Shown one piece after another: positions 30,097 through 36,895 of a stretch of DNA of 57,613 nt. The notes beneath the pieces are model-generated. The model was given only the letters and a program-made list of their open reading frames with translations. It was not told the origin of the DNA and made no database searches. The stretch lies in contig QCDS01000004.1 of NCBI GenBank assembly GCA_003278685.1, forward strand, positions 1 through 57,613. Reading direction: 5' to 3'. The stretch is from Prochlorococcus sp. AG-355-K03. Lineage in GTDB: Bacteria > Cyanobacteriota > Cyanobacteriia > PCC-6307 > Cyanobiaceae. The position numbers were made by a program, and so were the translations under genes. How positions within the stretch are numbered: the first letter of the stretch is position 1; the number at the start of each line of letters is the position of its first letter.

Positions 30097-30703
30097 ATTA
30101 ATAATTTTCCTTCCTATATTTATGCTTGGTTGCGCCCCAAATATAACTGATGAGAATGAAGTATTACAAAAAATAGAAAGTTTAGATATGACTATTTTCT
30201 CTAAAAGTGGAGATAAAATATATTCAATTACCAGTCCAGATTCAAGTTATAACAATATTGAATTAAAATTCGAATTAAAAAAACCTATCATTAATATTCT
30301 TAATGAGGAAGAAACTAAATATATTATTAGTTCAGAAGAATCTACATTATCAGACAACAATAAACTCCTGAAATTGAAAGGGAATGTTAATTTAAAAACT
30401 CTTAAAAAAGAAGGAGATTTTTTATATGCTGATAATTTTATTTGGAATATAGAAAATGCTTACTATCTATTAGAGGGTAATATAAGATTTGAAAATCAAA
30501 ATATCATCTTAAATTCAAAAAAAGCCATATTGGGTTCAGATAACATAATTGAATTTTTCAATCCAGTGAAATATATAATAAAAGATGAAAATAACGAAAA
30601 TAAATATGAAATAAATTCAGAAAATGCTTACTATAATTTAACTACTGAATCAGTAAGTTTTAAGGCAAAAGATAAAAGAGTAAAATCAATAATTTATTTT
30701 TAA
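30080..30703 (+). CDS. LptC-like lipoprotein (LPS export)
   Basis: A 207-residue predicted lipoprotein: signal segment YRLIIFLPIFMLGCAP, with the lipobox LGC making cysteine 18 the likely lipidated residue. The rest is beta-rich with repeated short strands (IYSITSPDSSYN, KLKGNVNLKTLKKEGDFLYA, WNIENAYYLLEGNIRF), matching the LptC/OstA-like fold that bridges lipopolysaccharide between inner-membrane and outer-membrane export parts. No other lpt gene is adjacent. Starts inside the end of metG and converges on the complex C assembly gene with overlapping stop codons. Confidence 0.75.
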   Translation: MSNIYRLIIFLPIFMLGCAPNITDENEVLQKIESLDMTIFSKSGDKIYSITSPDSSYNNIELKFELKKPIINILNEEETKYIISSEESTLSDNNKLLKLKGNVNLKTLKKEGDFLYADNFIWNIENAYYLLEGNIRFENQNIILNSKKAILGSDNIIEFFNPVKYIIKDENNENKYEINSENAYYNLTTESVSFKAKDKRVKSIIYF

Positions 30704-31326
30704 ATTTTATTTTTTGAAAAAATATTATTAATTTTTTTGGACCAGTTATTAATCCATTTTTCATCAGACTTCGTAAAACACTTAGCACTCCAGCCTCCAA
30801 TCAATATGAAAGCCTTATTATTAATAGGCACAACAAGGATTGATGGAACTTCGGCACAAAAATTAAAAAATTCATCTCTTCCAGGATAAAATTTAGTGTT
30901 TGCTAATGATATTAATTTCATATCTTTTATAGATCTCAGACAAGTTTCCCCAGGTTTAAAATCATTACTTGAATTGATCCCCCTCCTCAATATATTAACG
31001 CCATCATTGTGGATTAATATTGCTGCTGCTGCTGTAGAAGTTAATATTGCTTCAGAACCCCATGCAAGTTCATCAATAACTTCATCCGGCATGTTTCTAT
31101 CGAAGAGAAACTTATTTTCTCCTTTTAAAGCAGCTTTTTCACCAGCTAATGGTTCGAATTGTTTAAATAAAAAACCTATCAAAATAATAATTAATGAAGC
31201 TATTGCGGCTAACACTTGTGCTCTCTCAAGCTCAGGAGTGATTGTTTCTATTGAAATAAAATTTGCTATTTGAAAAAAAAAGAGTATTGCACCGACTAAT
31301 ATTAATGATTTCCCATTGAATCCCAT
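30700..31326 (-). CDS. Cofactor assembly of complex C subunit B (CCB2/CCB4-like)
   Basis: A 208-residue membrane protein resembling the cyanobacterial/plastid CCB2-CCB4 group, which attaches haem ci to cytochrome b6. Two N-terminal membrane helices (about residues 7-27 and 37-56) are followed by a soluble domain with DEVIDELAWGSEAILTSTAAA and ILVVPINNKAFILIGGWSAKCF. Assignment rests on recognising the family from sequence; the haem-attachment role is family knowledge. Convergent with the LptC-like gene (stop codons overlap) and divergent from a small membrane protein gene. Confidence 0.78.
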   Translation of the reverse strand: MGFNGKSLILVGAILFFFQIANFISIETITPELERAQVLAAIASLIIILIGFLFKQFEPLAGEKAALKGENKFLFDRNMPDEVIDELAWGSEAILTSTAAAAILIHNDGVNILRRGINSSNDFKPGETCLRSIKDMKLISLANTKFYPGRDEFFNFCAEVPSILVVPINNKAFILIGGWSAKCFTKSDEKWINNWSKKINNIFSKNKI

Positions 31327-31437
31327 ATTATAAATATGTTATTTCTAATTAAATTATGCAAATATTATATTGTTTAGTACATTTAAAATTATTCAAACAT
31401 ATGGTTTTTAATATATAATTAATCAAAACCTTTCAAA

Positions 31438-31749
31438 ATGAACCTAAAAATCAATAAATATATAATTTCTCTTGTCTTTACTGGCTTAATTTTGATTATT
31501 ATCCCCTCGACTACATACGCAAATGAAATTATTAGCATAAATAAATATTTTGGTATTACGCAACAGAAAACTGTTATAAATTACGAAAAAAGTCAGCCTT
31601 CATCTATTGACAACCCTGTAGTGGATCCAAATTTTAACACTATGAGATCAAAAGATACTGAGAGTTCAACTGCTACTTATATAGTTATAGGCTTATTAAT
31701 TGCTGCAACAATTATTCCTTTAGCAACATGGTGGTATTTCTCTAAATAA
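31438..31749 (+). CDS. Small membrane protein with signal segment and C-terminal anchor (103 aa)
   Basis: A 103-residue protein of unknown function. Hydrophobic N-terminus (about 8-28, ISLVFTGLILIIIPSTTYA) with an A-N-E site that could be a signal peptidase site, then about 45 polar residues, and a C-terminal membrane helix (TYIVIGLLIAATIIPLATWW) ending in YFSK. The result would be a small C-terminally anchored thylakoid or plasma-membrane protein. cobU follows after 10 bases on the same strand. No family recognised. Confidence 0.65.
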   Translation: MNLKINKYIISLVFTGLILIIIPSTTYANEIISINKYFGITQQKTVINYEKSQPSSIDNPVVDPNFNTMRSKDTESSTATYIVIGLLIAATIIPLATWWYFSK

Positions 31750-31759
31750 TAGAGAATTT

Positions 31760-32320
31760 ATGAATGCCAAAGATTTAAGTATTAGTGAATCTTCATCTTT
31801 TATAGTTTTTATTACAGGTGGGACAAAGAGTGGCAAAAGTGAATTCGCGGAGCATCTTGCAAAGGAGGTAAAAAAATTATCATATGTTGCCTTATCTGAA
31901 AACAATTTGGATGATAAAGAATGGCAAGCTAAAATTAATCTACATCGAAACAGAAGGCCGAAAGATTGGAAATTAATAGAAACGACAGATCTATTAAATA
32001 CATTAAGGAGAGAAGAAGGTCCATTATTAATAGATTCGATTGGCGGATTCGTTATGAAAAGTATTGGTAAGGAACAAAATGAATGGTCAACAAAAATGAA
32101 TTTACTTATAAGTCTCTTAATGAAAAGAAAAAGCATAACAATTATTGTTGGAGAACAAGTAGGTTGGAGTCTGGTCTCTGAATATAAAATTGGTAATACC
32201 TATATTGAAAGAATCGGCGAACTTCAAAAAAGAATAACTAAAATATCAAAAGATAATTGGGTGGCAATAAATGGCAGAGCAATCAAAATAGATGAAATAA
32301 GTGTTGAAATACCTACTTAA
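31760..32320 (+). CDS. cobU: Adenosylcobinamide kinase / adenosylcobinamide-phosphate guanylyltransferase
   Basis: Bifunctional enzyme that phosphorylates adenosylcobinamide and adds GMP in nucleotide-loop assembly of cobalamin. The 186 residues carry the P-loop FITGGTKSGKSEFAEHLA, the arginine/histidine segment INLHRNRRPKDWKLIETT, PLLIDSIGGFV, and the GEQVGWSLVSEYKIGNTYIE segment late in the protein. With cobN and B12-dependent metH it is the third cobalamin-linked gene in the window. Two bases separate its stop from the next start. Confidence 0.92.
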   Translation: MNAKDLSISESSSFIVFITGGTKSGKSEFAEHLAKEVKKLSYVALSENNLDDKEWQAKINLHRNRRPKDWKLIETTDLLNTLRREEGPLLIDSIGGFVMKSIGKEQNEWSTKMNLLISLLMKRKSITIIVGEQVGWSLVSEYKIGNTYIERIGELQKRITKISKDNWVAINGRAIKIDEISVEIPT

Positions 32321-32322
32321 AT

Positions 32323-32805
32323 TTGGAAGTCGCTCTTTTTGAACCTAGAATCCCTCAAAATACTGGTAATATTGCCAGATCATGTGCTGCATTTAATATA
32401 CCTTTAAATCTTATAGAGCCCTTGGGTTTTAAACTAGAAGATAAATATTTAAAAAGAGCAGGTTTAGACTATTGGCCTTTAGTTACTGTTAATCAGTATG
32501 AGAATTTTGAGAAATTTTTAGCGTCCAAACCAACAAAAAGAATAATCTCTTTTAGTAAAAAAAATGGATTATATTTGAAGGATTTTAAATTTAAGCAAGA
32601 TGATATTTTGCTATTTGGGAGAGAAGATTTAGGATTACCCGATTCCATTATTGATAAAAGTGACTTTTTAATATCAATATTTATGCCGAATATACATACT
32701 GGAAACAATGATCAAAAAGGTGTTAGAAGTCTAAACCTTTCTGTAGCATGCGGAATTGCTATATATGAGGCCCACAAACAAATAAATTTTCAAAATGGTA
32801 ATTAA
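32323..32805 (+). CDS. trmL: tRNA (cytidine/uridine-34-2'-O)-methyltransferase, SPOUT family
   Basis: Methylates the wobble ribose of tRNA-Leu species in well-studied bacteria. The 160 residues are typical of TrmL: opening VALFEPRIPQNTGNIARSCAA, then LLFGREDLGLP and the knotted C-terminal IFMPNIHTGNNDQKGVRSLNLSVA-type AdoMet-binding region. The start is TTG at 32323, immediately followed by the conserved N-terminus; no ATG is available. Follows cobU by two bases and lies 29 bp upstream of a tRNA gene. Confidence 0.92.
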   Translation: MEVALFEPRIPQNTGNIARSCAAFNIPLNLIEPLGFKLEDKYLKRAGLDYWPLVTVNQYENFEKFLASKPTKRIISFSKKNGLYLKDFKFKQDDILLFGREDLGLPDSIIDKSDFLISIFMPNIHTGNNDQKGVRSLNLSVACGIAIYEAHKQINFQNGN

Positions 32806-32834
32806 GTACAACCAATGCCTTACAATATTCCCAT

Positions 32835-32908
<74 letters not shown>

Positions 32909-32975
32909 TTTTCAATACTTTTCAATTGAAGAACATAGGTGAAAATTTAATTTAATTAAACAATTAAAGACAATA

Positions 32976-33263
32976 ATGGTTAATTCACTCGGCACAGTCT
33001 TAGATCCAAAAAAATCTAAAGCAAAATATCCAGAAGCAAGAGTAATAGTTCTTGATGACAATTTTAATACTTTTCAGCATGTTGCAAATTGTCTTCTAAC
33101 AATAATCCCAAGCATAAGTGAAAAAAGGGCATGGGATCTAACCATTAAAGTTGACAAGACAGGATCTGCAGAGGTGTGGAGAGGTAATCTTGAACAAGCA
33201 GAGCTATATCATGAGCAACTATTCAGCAAAGGATTAACAATGGCTCCAATTGAGAAAACATAA
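32976..33263 (+). CDS. clpS: ATP-dependent Clp protease adaptor ClpS
   Basis: Delivers N-end-rule substrates to the ClpC/ClpA ATPase for degradation by ClpP. The 95 residues show the family core: RVIVLDDNFNTFQHVANCLLTIIP, with the DDxxT-like substrate-pocket strand, then AWDLTIKVDKTGSAEVW and QAELYHEQLFSKGLTMAPIE. The position where canonical ClpS has an H-x-x-G pattern is altered here (KVDKTG). Short unstructured N-terminus. Precedes a DUF1651 gene by 11 bases. Confidence 0.92.
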   Translation: MVNSLGTVLDPKKSKAKYPEARVIVLDDNFNTFQHVANCLLTIIPSISEKRAWDLTIKVDKTGSAEVWRGNLEQAELYHEQLFSKGLTMAPIEKT

Positions 33264-33274
33264 AATAAGTAAGA

Positions 33275-33526
33275 TTGACAGAAAATTATTGGCTTATAAA
33301 TTCGAATCGTTCAAGGGTTAAAAGGTTTTCAAAGAATAATCAAAATAAAGATAAATTTTTTGAATATATGTTTATTGACTCTGGAAGAATTCTTGGTGTT
33401 TTAGGAAAAGAACCACCTCTTATGACAACCAGAGAAGAACTTAAAGTTGATAAAGCAAGAGATGAATGGAGAAAGTTAATCGCTCATGGTTGGAGGAGAA
33501 CCAAACCAGTTTGGGAAGACTATTAG
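33275..33526 (+). CDS. DUF1651 family protein
   Basis: An 83-residue protein matching the picocyanobacterial DUF1651 family: NYWLINSNRSRVKRF at the start, then FFEYMFIDSGRILGVLGKEPPLMTTREEL, and the ending EWRKLIAHGWRRTKPVW. Function unknown; probably soluble. The start is TTG at 33275 because the conserved WLI segment begins five codons later and no ATG is in frame. Cotranscribed with clpS. Downstream begins a 350 bp non-coding interval that opens the small-ORF region. Confidence 0.8.
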   Translation: MTENYWLINSNRSRVKRFSKNNQNKDKFFEYMFIDSGRILGVLGKEPPLMTTREELKVDKARDEWRKLIAHGWRRTKPVWEDY

Positions 33527-33590
33527 TATCCAATATTGTTACTAGGATTAGTTATATAAATTATGAGATTTAGGACGTAGTTAGCGGGTA

Positions 33591-33651
33591 AATTTAATGG
33601 CTTCAAAAGTAACAAAGCCATTCCTTGAGTCACATTAAATTCTTTATTTTT
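33591..33651 (+). other. Structured intergenic hairpin (possible terminator or RNA element)
   Basis: AATGGCTT (33596-33603) can pair with AAGCCATT (33615-33622), and AATTTAATG (33591-33599) with CATTAAATT (33633-33641). The two pairings share AATG, so they compete, or combine as a long stem with a 13-base bulge. A T-rich run (CTTTATTTTTC) follows. It lies in the 350 bp gap after the DUF1651 gene, where no ORF is visible before 33877. It could be that operon's terminator or part of a small RNA. Confidence 0.4.
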
Positions 33652-33832
33652 CATAAAAAAATAAAAGTCTCATTTTAATTATAAAAAGACTGTCAAATAC
33701 AAACTAAAAATAATGAAAAAAAGATACATAAGCATTTATTGATTAAGGATTTTCTAGATAACTAATATCCAAAACTTATTTTAAAAATTATAGATTAAGA
33801 GTTACTTATTTTTTTTACAAAAAAATAAACGT

Positions 33833-33838
33833 TATAAT
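33833..33838 (+). promoter_or_regulatory. Candidate -10 element (TATAAT)
   Basis: A perfect TATAAT 38 bases upstream of the ATG of the 49-residue ORF. No convincing -35 element precedes it; cyanobacterial promoters often lack one. Confidence 0.4.
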
Positions 33839-33876
33839 TTAATAATTCCAACTATTTATTACTTAATAAATACATA

Positions 33877-34026
33877 ATGAAATATCTCATCACAAGCAAA
33901 AGATCAAGAGCTTTAGTTGGTATTGGAATAGTTGCTATAAGTATTGGATTAATATCAAAAAAAGTAATTAACTATCCAACTGGACGATGTATGAAAGGTG
34001 CTCAAGAAATAACCTTTAATATCTAG
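33877..34026 (+). CDS. Small single-helix membrane protein (49 aa)
   Basis: A 49-codon ORF starting ATG after a perfect TATAAT at 33833-33838. The product is MKYLITSKRSRALVGIGIVA followed by ISIGLISKKV: a basic N-terminus, one membrane helix (about 13-27) and a short soluble tail containing one cysteine (GRCMKGAQEITF). The positively charged start suggests the tail faces away from the cytosol. I do not recognise a family. Convergent with the thioredoxin-like gene fragment. Confidence 0.55.
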   Translation: MKYLITSKRSRALVGIGIVAISIGLISKKVINYPTGRCMKGAQEITFNI

Positions 34027-34049
34027 CCATTAATCATCTTACATTTTTC

Positions 34050-34439
34050 TTAATTCTTAAATCCAGTCAACTTTGATAACTCTTTTAATGAAAGTACACC
34101 TAAAATTAGTTTTCCATTTATTTACCATGTGGGAAACCCTTTAATTTTTTTATCAATACATAACTGAGTTTGACTGTTTATGCCATCTCTTGCACATTCA
34201 ACCACATTAAGTTCTCTATAAGCTTGCTTACCAAATAATTCACTTTGATTAAGGCAATTAGGACACCAATATGCTGAATATTTAACTACACCATTATCTT
34301 TGAGGTATTTTGCCAACTCGATTGATTCCCTAGTGCTCTCTGAGGTGACTATAAGTTCTCTCTGATTATTTAAGTGGGAGCTATTTATAACATTTGAGAA
34401 TGGAAGCAAAACTAATAGTGGGATTAATAGGTGTTTCAT
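34050..34439 (-). pseudogene. Thioredoxin-like CxxC protein interrupted by an in-frame stop
   Basis: The open part (34122-34439) gives 105 residues: a signal-like hydrophobic N-terminus, then VVKYSAYWCPNCLNQSELFG with the CPNC motif (C59/C62), further cysteines at 82 and 94, and GFPTW, the cis-proline region. There the frame meets TAA (34124-34122). Beyond it the same frame continues with INGKLILGVLSLKELSKLTG and stops at 34050, exactly the expected end of a VKOR-associated thioredoxin-like domain, where GFPTWEING-type sequence is normal. One GAA-to-TAA change would explain this. The protein is either truncated by about 23 residues or inactive. It is coupled (ATGA overlap) to an upstream 50-residue ORF. 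Confidence 0.75.
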
Positions 34440-34588
34440 TTATTTACTACTTTTCCTCCATATTTTCTTACTACCTTATCAAGCAAAATTCGTATATCTT
34501 TATTTTTAAGTTTCTCTATTTGCTGTAGATTTTCAAGAAGATCACATATTTGATCCTGTGTATCTTCTTTTAATTCACTTACTGCCAT
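34436..34588 (-). CDS. Small acidic/basic helical protein (50 aa), upstream of the CxxC gene
   Basis: A 50-codon ORF, MAVSELKEDTQDQICDLLEN followed by LQQIEKLKNKDIRILL, ending KYGGKVVNK. Predicted to be almost entirely helical, soluble, with one cysteine. Its stop TGA overlaps the start of the thioredoxin-like gene as ATGA, the classic sign of translational coupling. The coupling is the main support for it being real. No family recognised. A strong hairpin lies about 90 bp upstream. Confidence 0.6.
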   Translation of the reverse strand: MAVSELKEDTQDQICDLLENLQQIEKLKNKDIRILLDKVVRKYGGKVVNK

Positions 34589-34677
34589 TTATATTTATAA
34601 TTTTCATAATCCAATTTTAAATCAAAAGTAAATTTAAATACTTATTGTATTTATATTTTTTTATTGCTATTTTTTTA

Positions 34678-34720
34678 AAGCGGGCTAAGGTTCATATCTC
34701 CACGAGGATTTAGTCCGCTT
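34678..34720. other. Strong 11-bp hairpin, possible terminator or small RNA
   Basis: AAGCGGGCTAA (34678-34688) pairs with TTAGTCCGCTT (34710-34720) with a single G-T wobble; the 21-base loop contains a small TCC-ACGA-GGA sub-hairpin. The GC content is far above its surroundings. On the plus strand it is followed by TAATTTTTAAA, on the minus strand by an A-run, so it looks more like a plus-strand terminator or a structured RNA. No ORF lies between 34589 and 34856. Confidence 0.5.
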
Positions 34721-34840
34721 AATTTTTAAAGATTCAATTTATATTGGATCCTTCTTTAAGAAATTGATTAGAAATATTAAAAAATATTTATCTCTGTTTA
34801 ATTTCTAAATTCCATTGAAAAGCATTCTTATATAAACATT

Positions 34841-34857
34841 AATAGTGTGACACTATT
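34841..34857. promoter_or_regulatory. 17-bp palindrome, candidate operator (distal)
   Basis: AATAGTGTGACACTATT is a perfect inverted repeat around a central G. It shares the AGTGTGACACT core with a site in the promoter region of the neighbouring ribbon-helix-helix gene (35238-35248). It sits at that gene's 3' end and, on the minus strand, just upstream of a TATATA that could be the -10 box of the next transcript. Confidence 0.5.
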
Positions 34858-35222
34858 TATTCGATAATGTTTTTATTTCGCTTCATAACTTTCTTAAAAT
34901 ACTTAAACTCAATAAATTCATGCATCATTTTGATATCATCAGATAATACTTTTTTATTTACTGCATATCCGTCCACATTAAGTGAAGAACTATTATTTTC
35001 AGAAAATGTTTCGTGATCAAAAGAAAAGTTTATAAAATTCCTATTATTATTATGATTTTGACCATAAGATTCATTTAACACTCCTCGAGACCTTAACGCT
35101 TCCTCAACCAATAAACCTGTGACTTTTGACTGACTAAACTCATAAGCTGTGCACAATTTTTCAATAATTTCATGCACTTCTTCACTTGGCAAAAAACCAA
35201 TTCTTTTCCTCGGAGAGGGCAT
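34857..35222 (-). CDS. Ribbon-helix-helix regulator (121 aa)
   Basis: A probable DNA-binding protein. The N-terminal 45 residues (MPSPRKRIGFLPSEEVHEII, then KLCTAYEFSQSKVTGLLVEEALRSRG) fit a ribbon-helix-helix fold: a short basic strand and two helices. The middle is asparagine/serine rich (YGQNHNNNRNF), and the C-terminus is a basic helix (FIEFKYFKKVMKRNK). The frame extends 11 codons upstream to 35255, but that stretch overlaps the palindromic promoter sites, so ATG 35222 is preferred. Flanked by matching AGTGTGACACT palindromes, which suggests autoregulation. A divergent small membrane protein gene shares the control region. Confidence 0.72.
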   Translation of the reverse strand: MPSPRKRIGFLPSEEVHEIIEKLCTAYEFSQSKVTGLLVEEALRSRGVLNESYGQNHNNNRNFINFSFDHETFSENNSSSLNVDGYAVNKKVLSDDIKMMHEFIEFKYFKKVMKRNKNIIE

Positions 35223-35237
35223 AATATAAAAAAAATT

Positions 35238-35289
35238 AGTGTGACACTTGCACATTATAAGTGTTGCACTATATTTGATTTAAGTCAAC
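35238..35289. promoter_or_regulatory. Divergent promoter region with two palindromic operator candidates
   Basis: Two related sites, AGTGTGACACT (35238-35248) and AGTGTTGCACT (35260-35270), have centres 22 bp apart, about two helical turns. The minus strand carries TATAAT at 35259-35254, a good -10 for the ribbon-helix-helix gene, with the first site over its transcription start. The plus strand carries TTGCAC (35248-35253) and TATATT (35270-35275) with a 16-bp spacer, a promoter for the 50-residue divergent gene. The second site lies between the two -10 boxes. Confidence 0.55.
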
Positions 35290-35299
35290 TAATTTTGCT

Positions 35300-35452
35300 A
35301 TGCATATTTTATTATTTCCTATCGGATTTATTCTTTGGTATCTAGCTTATGAAGCAAAACCTATCATTAATGATGATGTAACACTTAATTGGGAAGAAAA
35401 AAATACAATTAAAAGAAATAAACTTTTAAATATAATCAACGAAAGCTTTTAA
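35300..35452 (+). CDS. Small membrane protein divergent from the regulator (50 aa)
   Basis: A 50-codon ATG ORF. The product starts MHILLFPIGFILWYLAYEAK: a single N-terminal membrane helix followed by a charged tail (NWEEKNTIKRNKLLNIINE). It shares its control region with the ribbon-helix-helix regulator and is a candidate target of it. Its stop codon overlaps that of the convergent 59-residue ORF by four bases (TTAA). No family recognised. Confidence 0.55.
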   Translation: MHILLFPIGFILWYLAYEAKPIINDDVTLNWEEKNTIKRNKLLNIINESF

Positions 35453-35628
35453 AATTTACTGTTAATCGATTTTGACCATTCCTTGTGCTTATTATCTAGA
35501 TCTGAGATTAACTGTTTTTGATAAGTAAATTTGAGTTGATTTTCGTTGAGTGATTTTTTTGTGATAATCATATCTTTAGAGAAAAAATATGGAGTGTTAG
35601 AACTCCTAATTTTTTTTTGGACTTCCAT
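35449..35628 (-). CDS. Small basic hypothetical protein (59 aa)
   Basis: A 59-codon ATG ORF on the minus strand. The product is lysine/serine/asparagine rich: MEVQKKIRSSNTPYFFSKDM, then a helical part (NENQLKFTYQKQLISDLDNK) and HKEWSKSINSKF. It is soluble, with no cysteines. Tail-to-tail with the 50-residue ORF, overlapping by four bases. No family recognised; support comes from the clean start, fit between neighbours and codon use like that of its neighbours. Confidence 0.5.
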   Translation of the reverse strand: MEVQKKIRSSNTPYFFSKDMIITKKSLNENQLKFTYQKQLISDLDNKHKEWSKSINSKF

Positions 35629-35790
35629 ATAATAAATTTATCTATTTTTTTTATATGACTTAAAAGGTTATAGTCTCATAATTTTTATATTCTTTTTATA
35701 TTTCCTTCATATGTGTTTTTAGCAAGTTTGTAAAAAATATCAGTTTATTAAATAATAAAGGTTATATTTAAACAAAATATATGTTTTATC

Positions 35791-35964
35791 ATGAATCTAA
35801 AGGAGAGAGGGATTACTGTTGGAGATTTACTAATAATACTAATAATAATAATCACTTCTACAATATTAATTAAATCATTTAGCAAAGATAAGAAAACAAC
35901 ACTTAATTATAGTAATCAAGAGCAAGTTTCTTATAAGGAAAATTACTTTCAAAAATTTATTTGA
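35791..35964 (+). CDS. Small single-helix membrane protein (57 aa)
   Basis: A 57-codon ATG ORF. The product MNLKERGITVGDLLIILIII-ITSTILIKSF has one strongly hydrophobic helix (about 12-29) and a polar lysine/glutamine/asparagine-rich tail ending YFQKFI. The opening ERGITVGDLLI resembles small proteins I associate with marine picocyanobacteria, but no function is known. It is isolated from its neighbours: 162 bp of non-coding sequence upstream and about 110 bp downstream. Confidence 0.6.
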   Translation: MNLKERGITVGDLLIILIIIITSTILIKSFSKDKKTTLNYSNQEQVSYKENYFQKFI

Positions 35965-36074
35965 ATAGCTTATATAAATTATTTATAAAACTCTTAATTA
36001 ATTGAATTAACTATTAAGTATCACTTATGTAAATTTCAAGAATTAATAATTATCAAAAAATGAGTTTATGTATT

Positions 36075-36251
36075 TTAAATATTTTGATTAAATGATTTAG
36101 AACTTTCCCATTTCAAGTTATCCTTTAAATCATTGATATCATTTGATATTGAAACTAAATTAACCATTTGAAGAATTTGACTTTTATTTAGCCTATTAAT
36201 AACAATAAGTTTATTAAGCATTTCTAAAACAGATTTATCATCAATATTCAT
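36075..36251 (-). CDS. Small helical hypothetical protein (58 aa)
   Basis: A 58-codon ATG ORF on the minus strand. The product (MNIDDKSVLEMLNKLIVINR, LNKSQILQMVNLVSISNDIN, ending KWESSKSFNQNI) is predicted to be mostly amphipathic helix, soluble, without cysteine. No family recognised. It stands alone between two convergent or isolated small genes, with about 110 bp on one side and 180 bp on the other where nothing else is visible. Confidence 0.5.
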   Translation of the reverse strand: MNIDDKSVLEMLNKLIVINRLNKSQILQMVNLVSISNDINDLKDNLKWESSKSFNQNI

Positions 36252-36435
36252 TATTTGTATAAAAGCTATGATCCTTCAATTCAAATACTTTATATTATAA
36301 TTTTAAAAATTTCATTATATTTTTATGCTAAATATAAAAAATATTTATAAAATCATCAAAAATAAAACTTTTACTTATATGAAAATATCTTAAGCTCAGT
36401 TTCTTATAAATTCGTTTATTGTAAAAAGAAAAAAA

Positions 36436-36606
36436 ATGAAAAAAAACTCCAAGAAAGATTACCTTAATAGAGATGAAGTTAATGAAATGATTGAATCAGC
36501 TTTAAGGAGACATAATAGAAGATCTACAATAATATCAAGCGTACTTGGCTGGATTTTAATTGGAGGTTATTCGTTTGGACTTTTTCAAGCAGTTCAAAAT
36601 GTCTAA
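36436..36606 (+). CDS. Small basic membrane protein (56 aa)
   Basis: A 56-codon ATG ORF. The product has a charged N-terminal helix (KDYLNRDEVNEMIESALRRH), a basic stretch RHNRRS, and a C-terminal membrane helix (TIISSVLGWILIGGYSFGLF) ending QAVQNV. The amphipathic-then-transmembrane design and glycine-rich helix look like a genuine small membrane protein; I do not know its function. On the same strand as the following 73-residue gene, 63 bp apart. Confidence 0.6.
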   Translation: MKKNSKKDYLNRDEVNEMIESALRRHNRRSTIISSVLGWILIGGYSFGLFQAVQNV

Positions 36607-36669
36607 TTAATCTTTTCTTTAAATAAGAACTTCCTAAATGATAAATTAATATAAGACTAATTATTTTTT

Positions 36670-36891
36670 ATGAGGGAATATATTAAGGTAAATCTTACAG
36701 TGATAAGAAAATATTTAAAAAAACGAAAAAAGTCTACATCAAAATTAAATAATGCTTCGATAATGGAAGAATTCAAAGAATGGAGCAAAGATCCATTACC
36801 TGAGACAGAGTCAATATGGACTTTACCTGACTTAACGAGGAATGAAAGACTAAAAAATTTTTGTCGCTCAATTAAGAAGGAAATAAGATAA
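36670..36891 (+). CDS. Small basic hypothetical protein (73 aa)
   Basis: A 73-residue soluble, lysine/arginine-rich protein. The N-terminal half is a basic helix (REYIKVNLTVIRKYLKKRKK), the second half holds MEEFKEWSKDPLPETESIWT and ends NFCRSIKKEIR. No motif or family recognised. Its stop lies 4 bases from the stop of a convergent 52-residue membrane protein ORF. Confidence 0.55.
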   Translation: MREYIKVNLTVIRKYLKKRKKSTSKLNNASIMEEFKEWSKDPLPETESIWTLPDLTRNERLKNFCRSIKKEIR

Positions 36892-36895
36892 GTTT

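Noticed and set aside
35223..35255. Eleven-codon extension of the ribbon-helix-helix gene
   Set aside because: It overlaps the promoter palindrome and predicted transcript start, and the family-like sequence begins at MPSPRKR; ATG 35222 is the better start.
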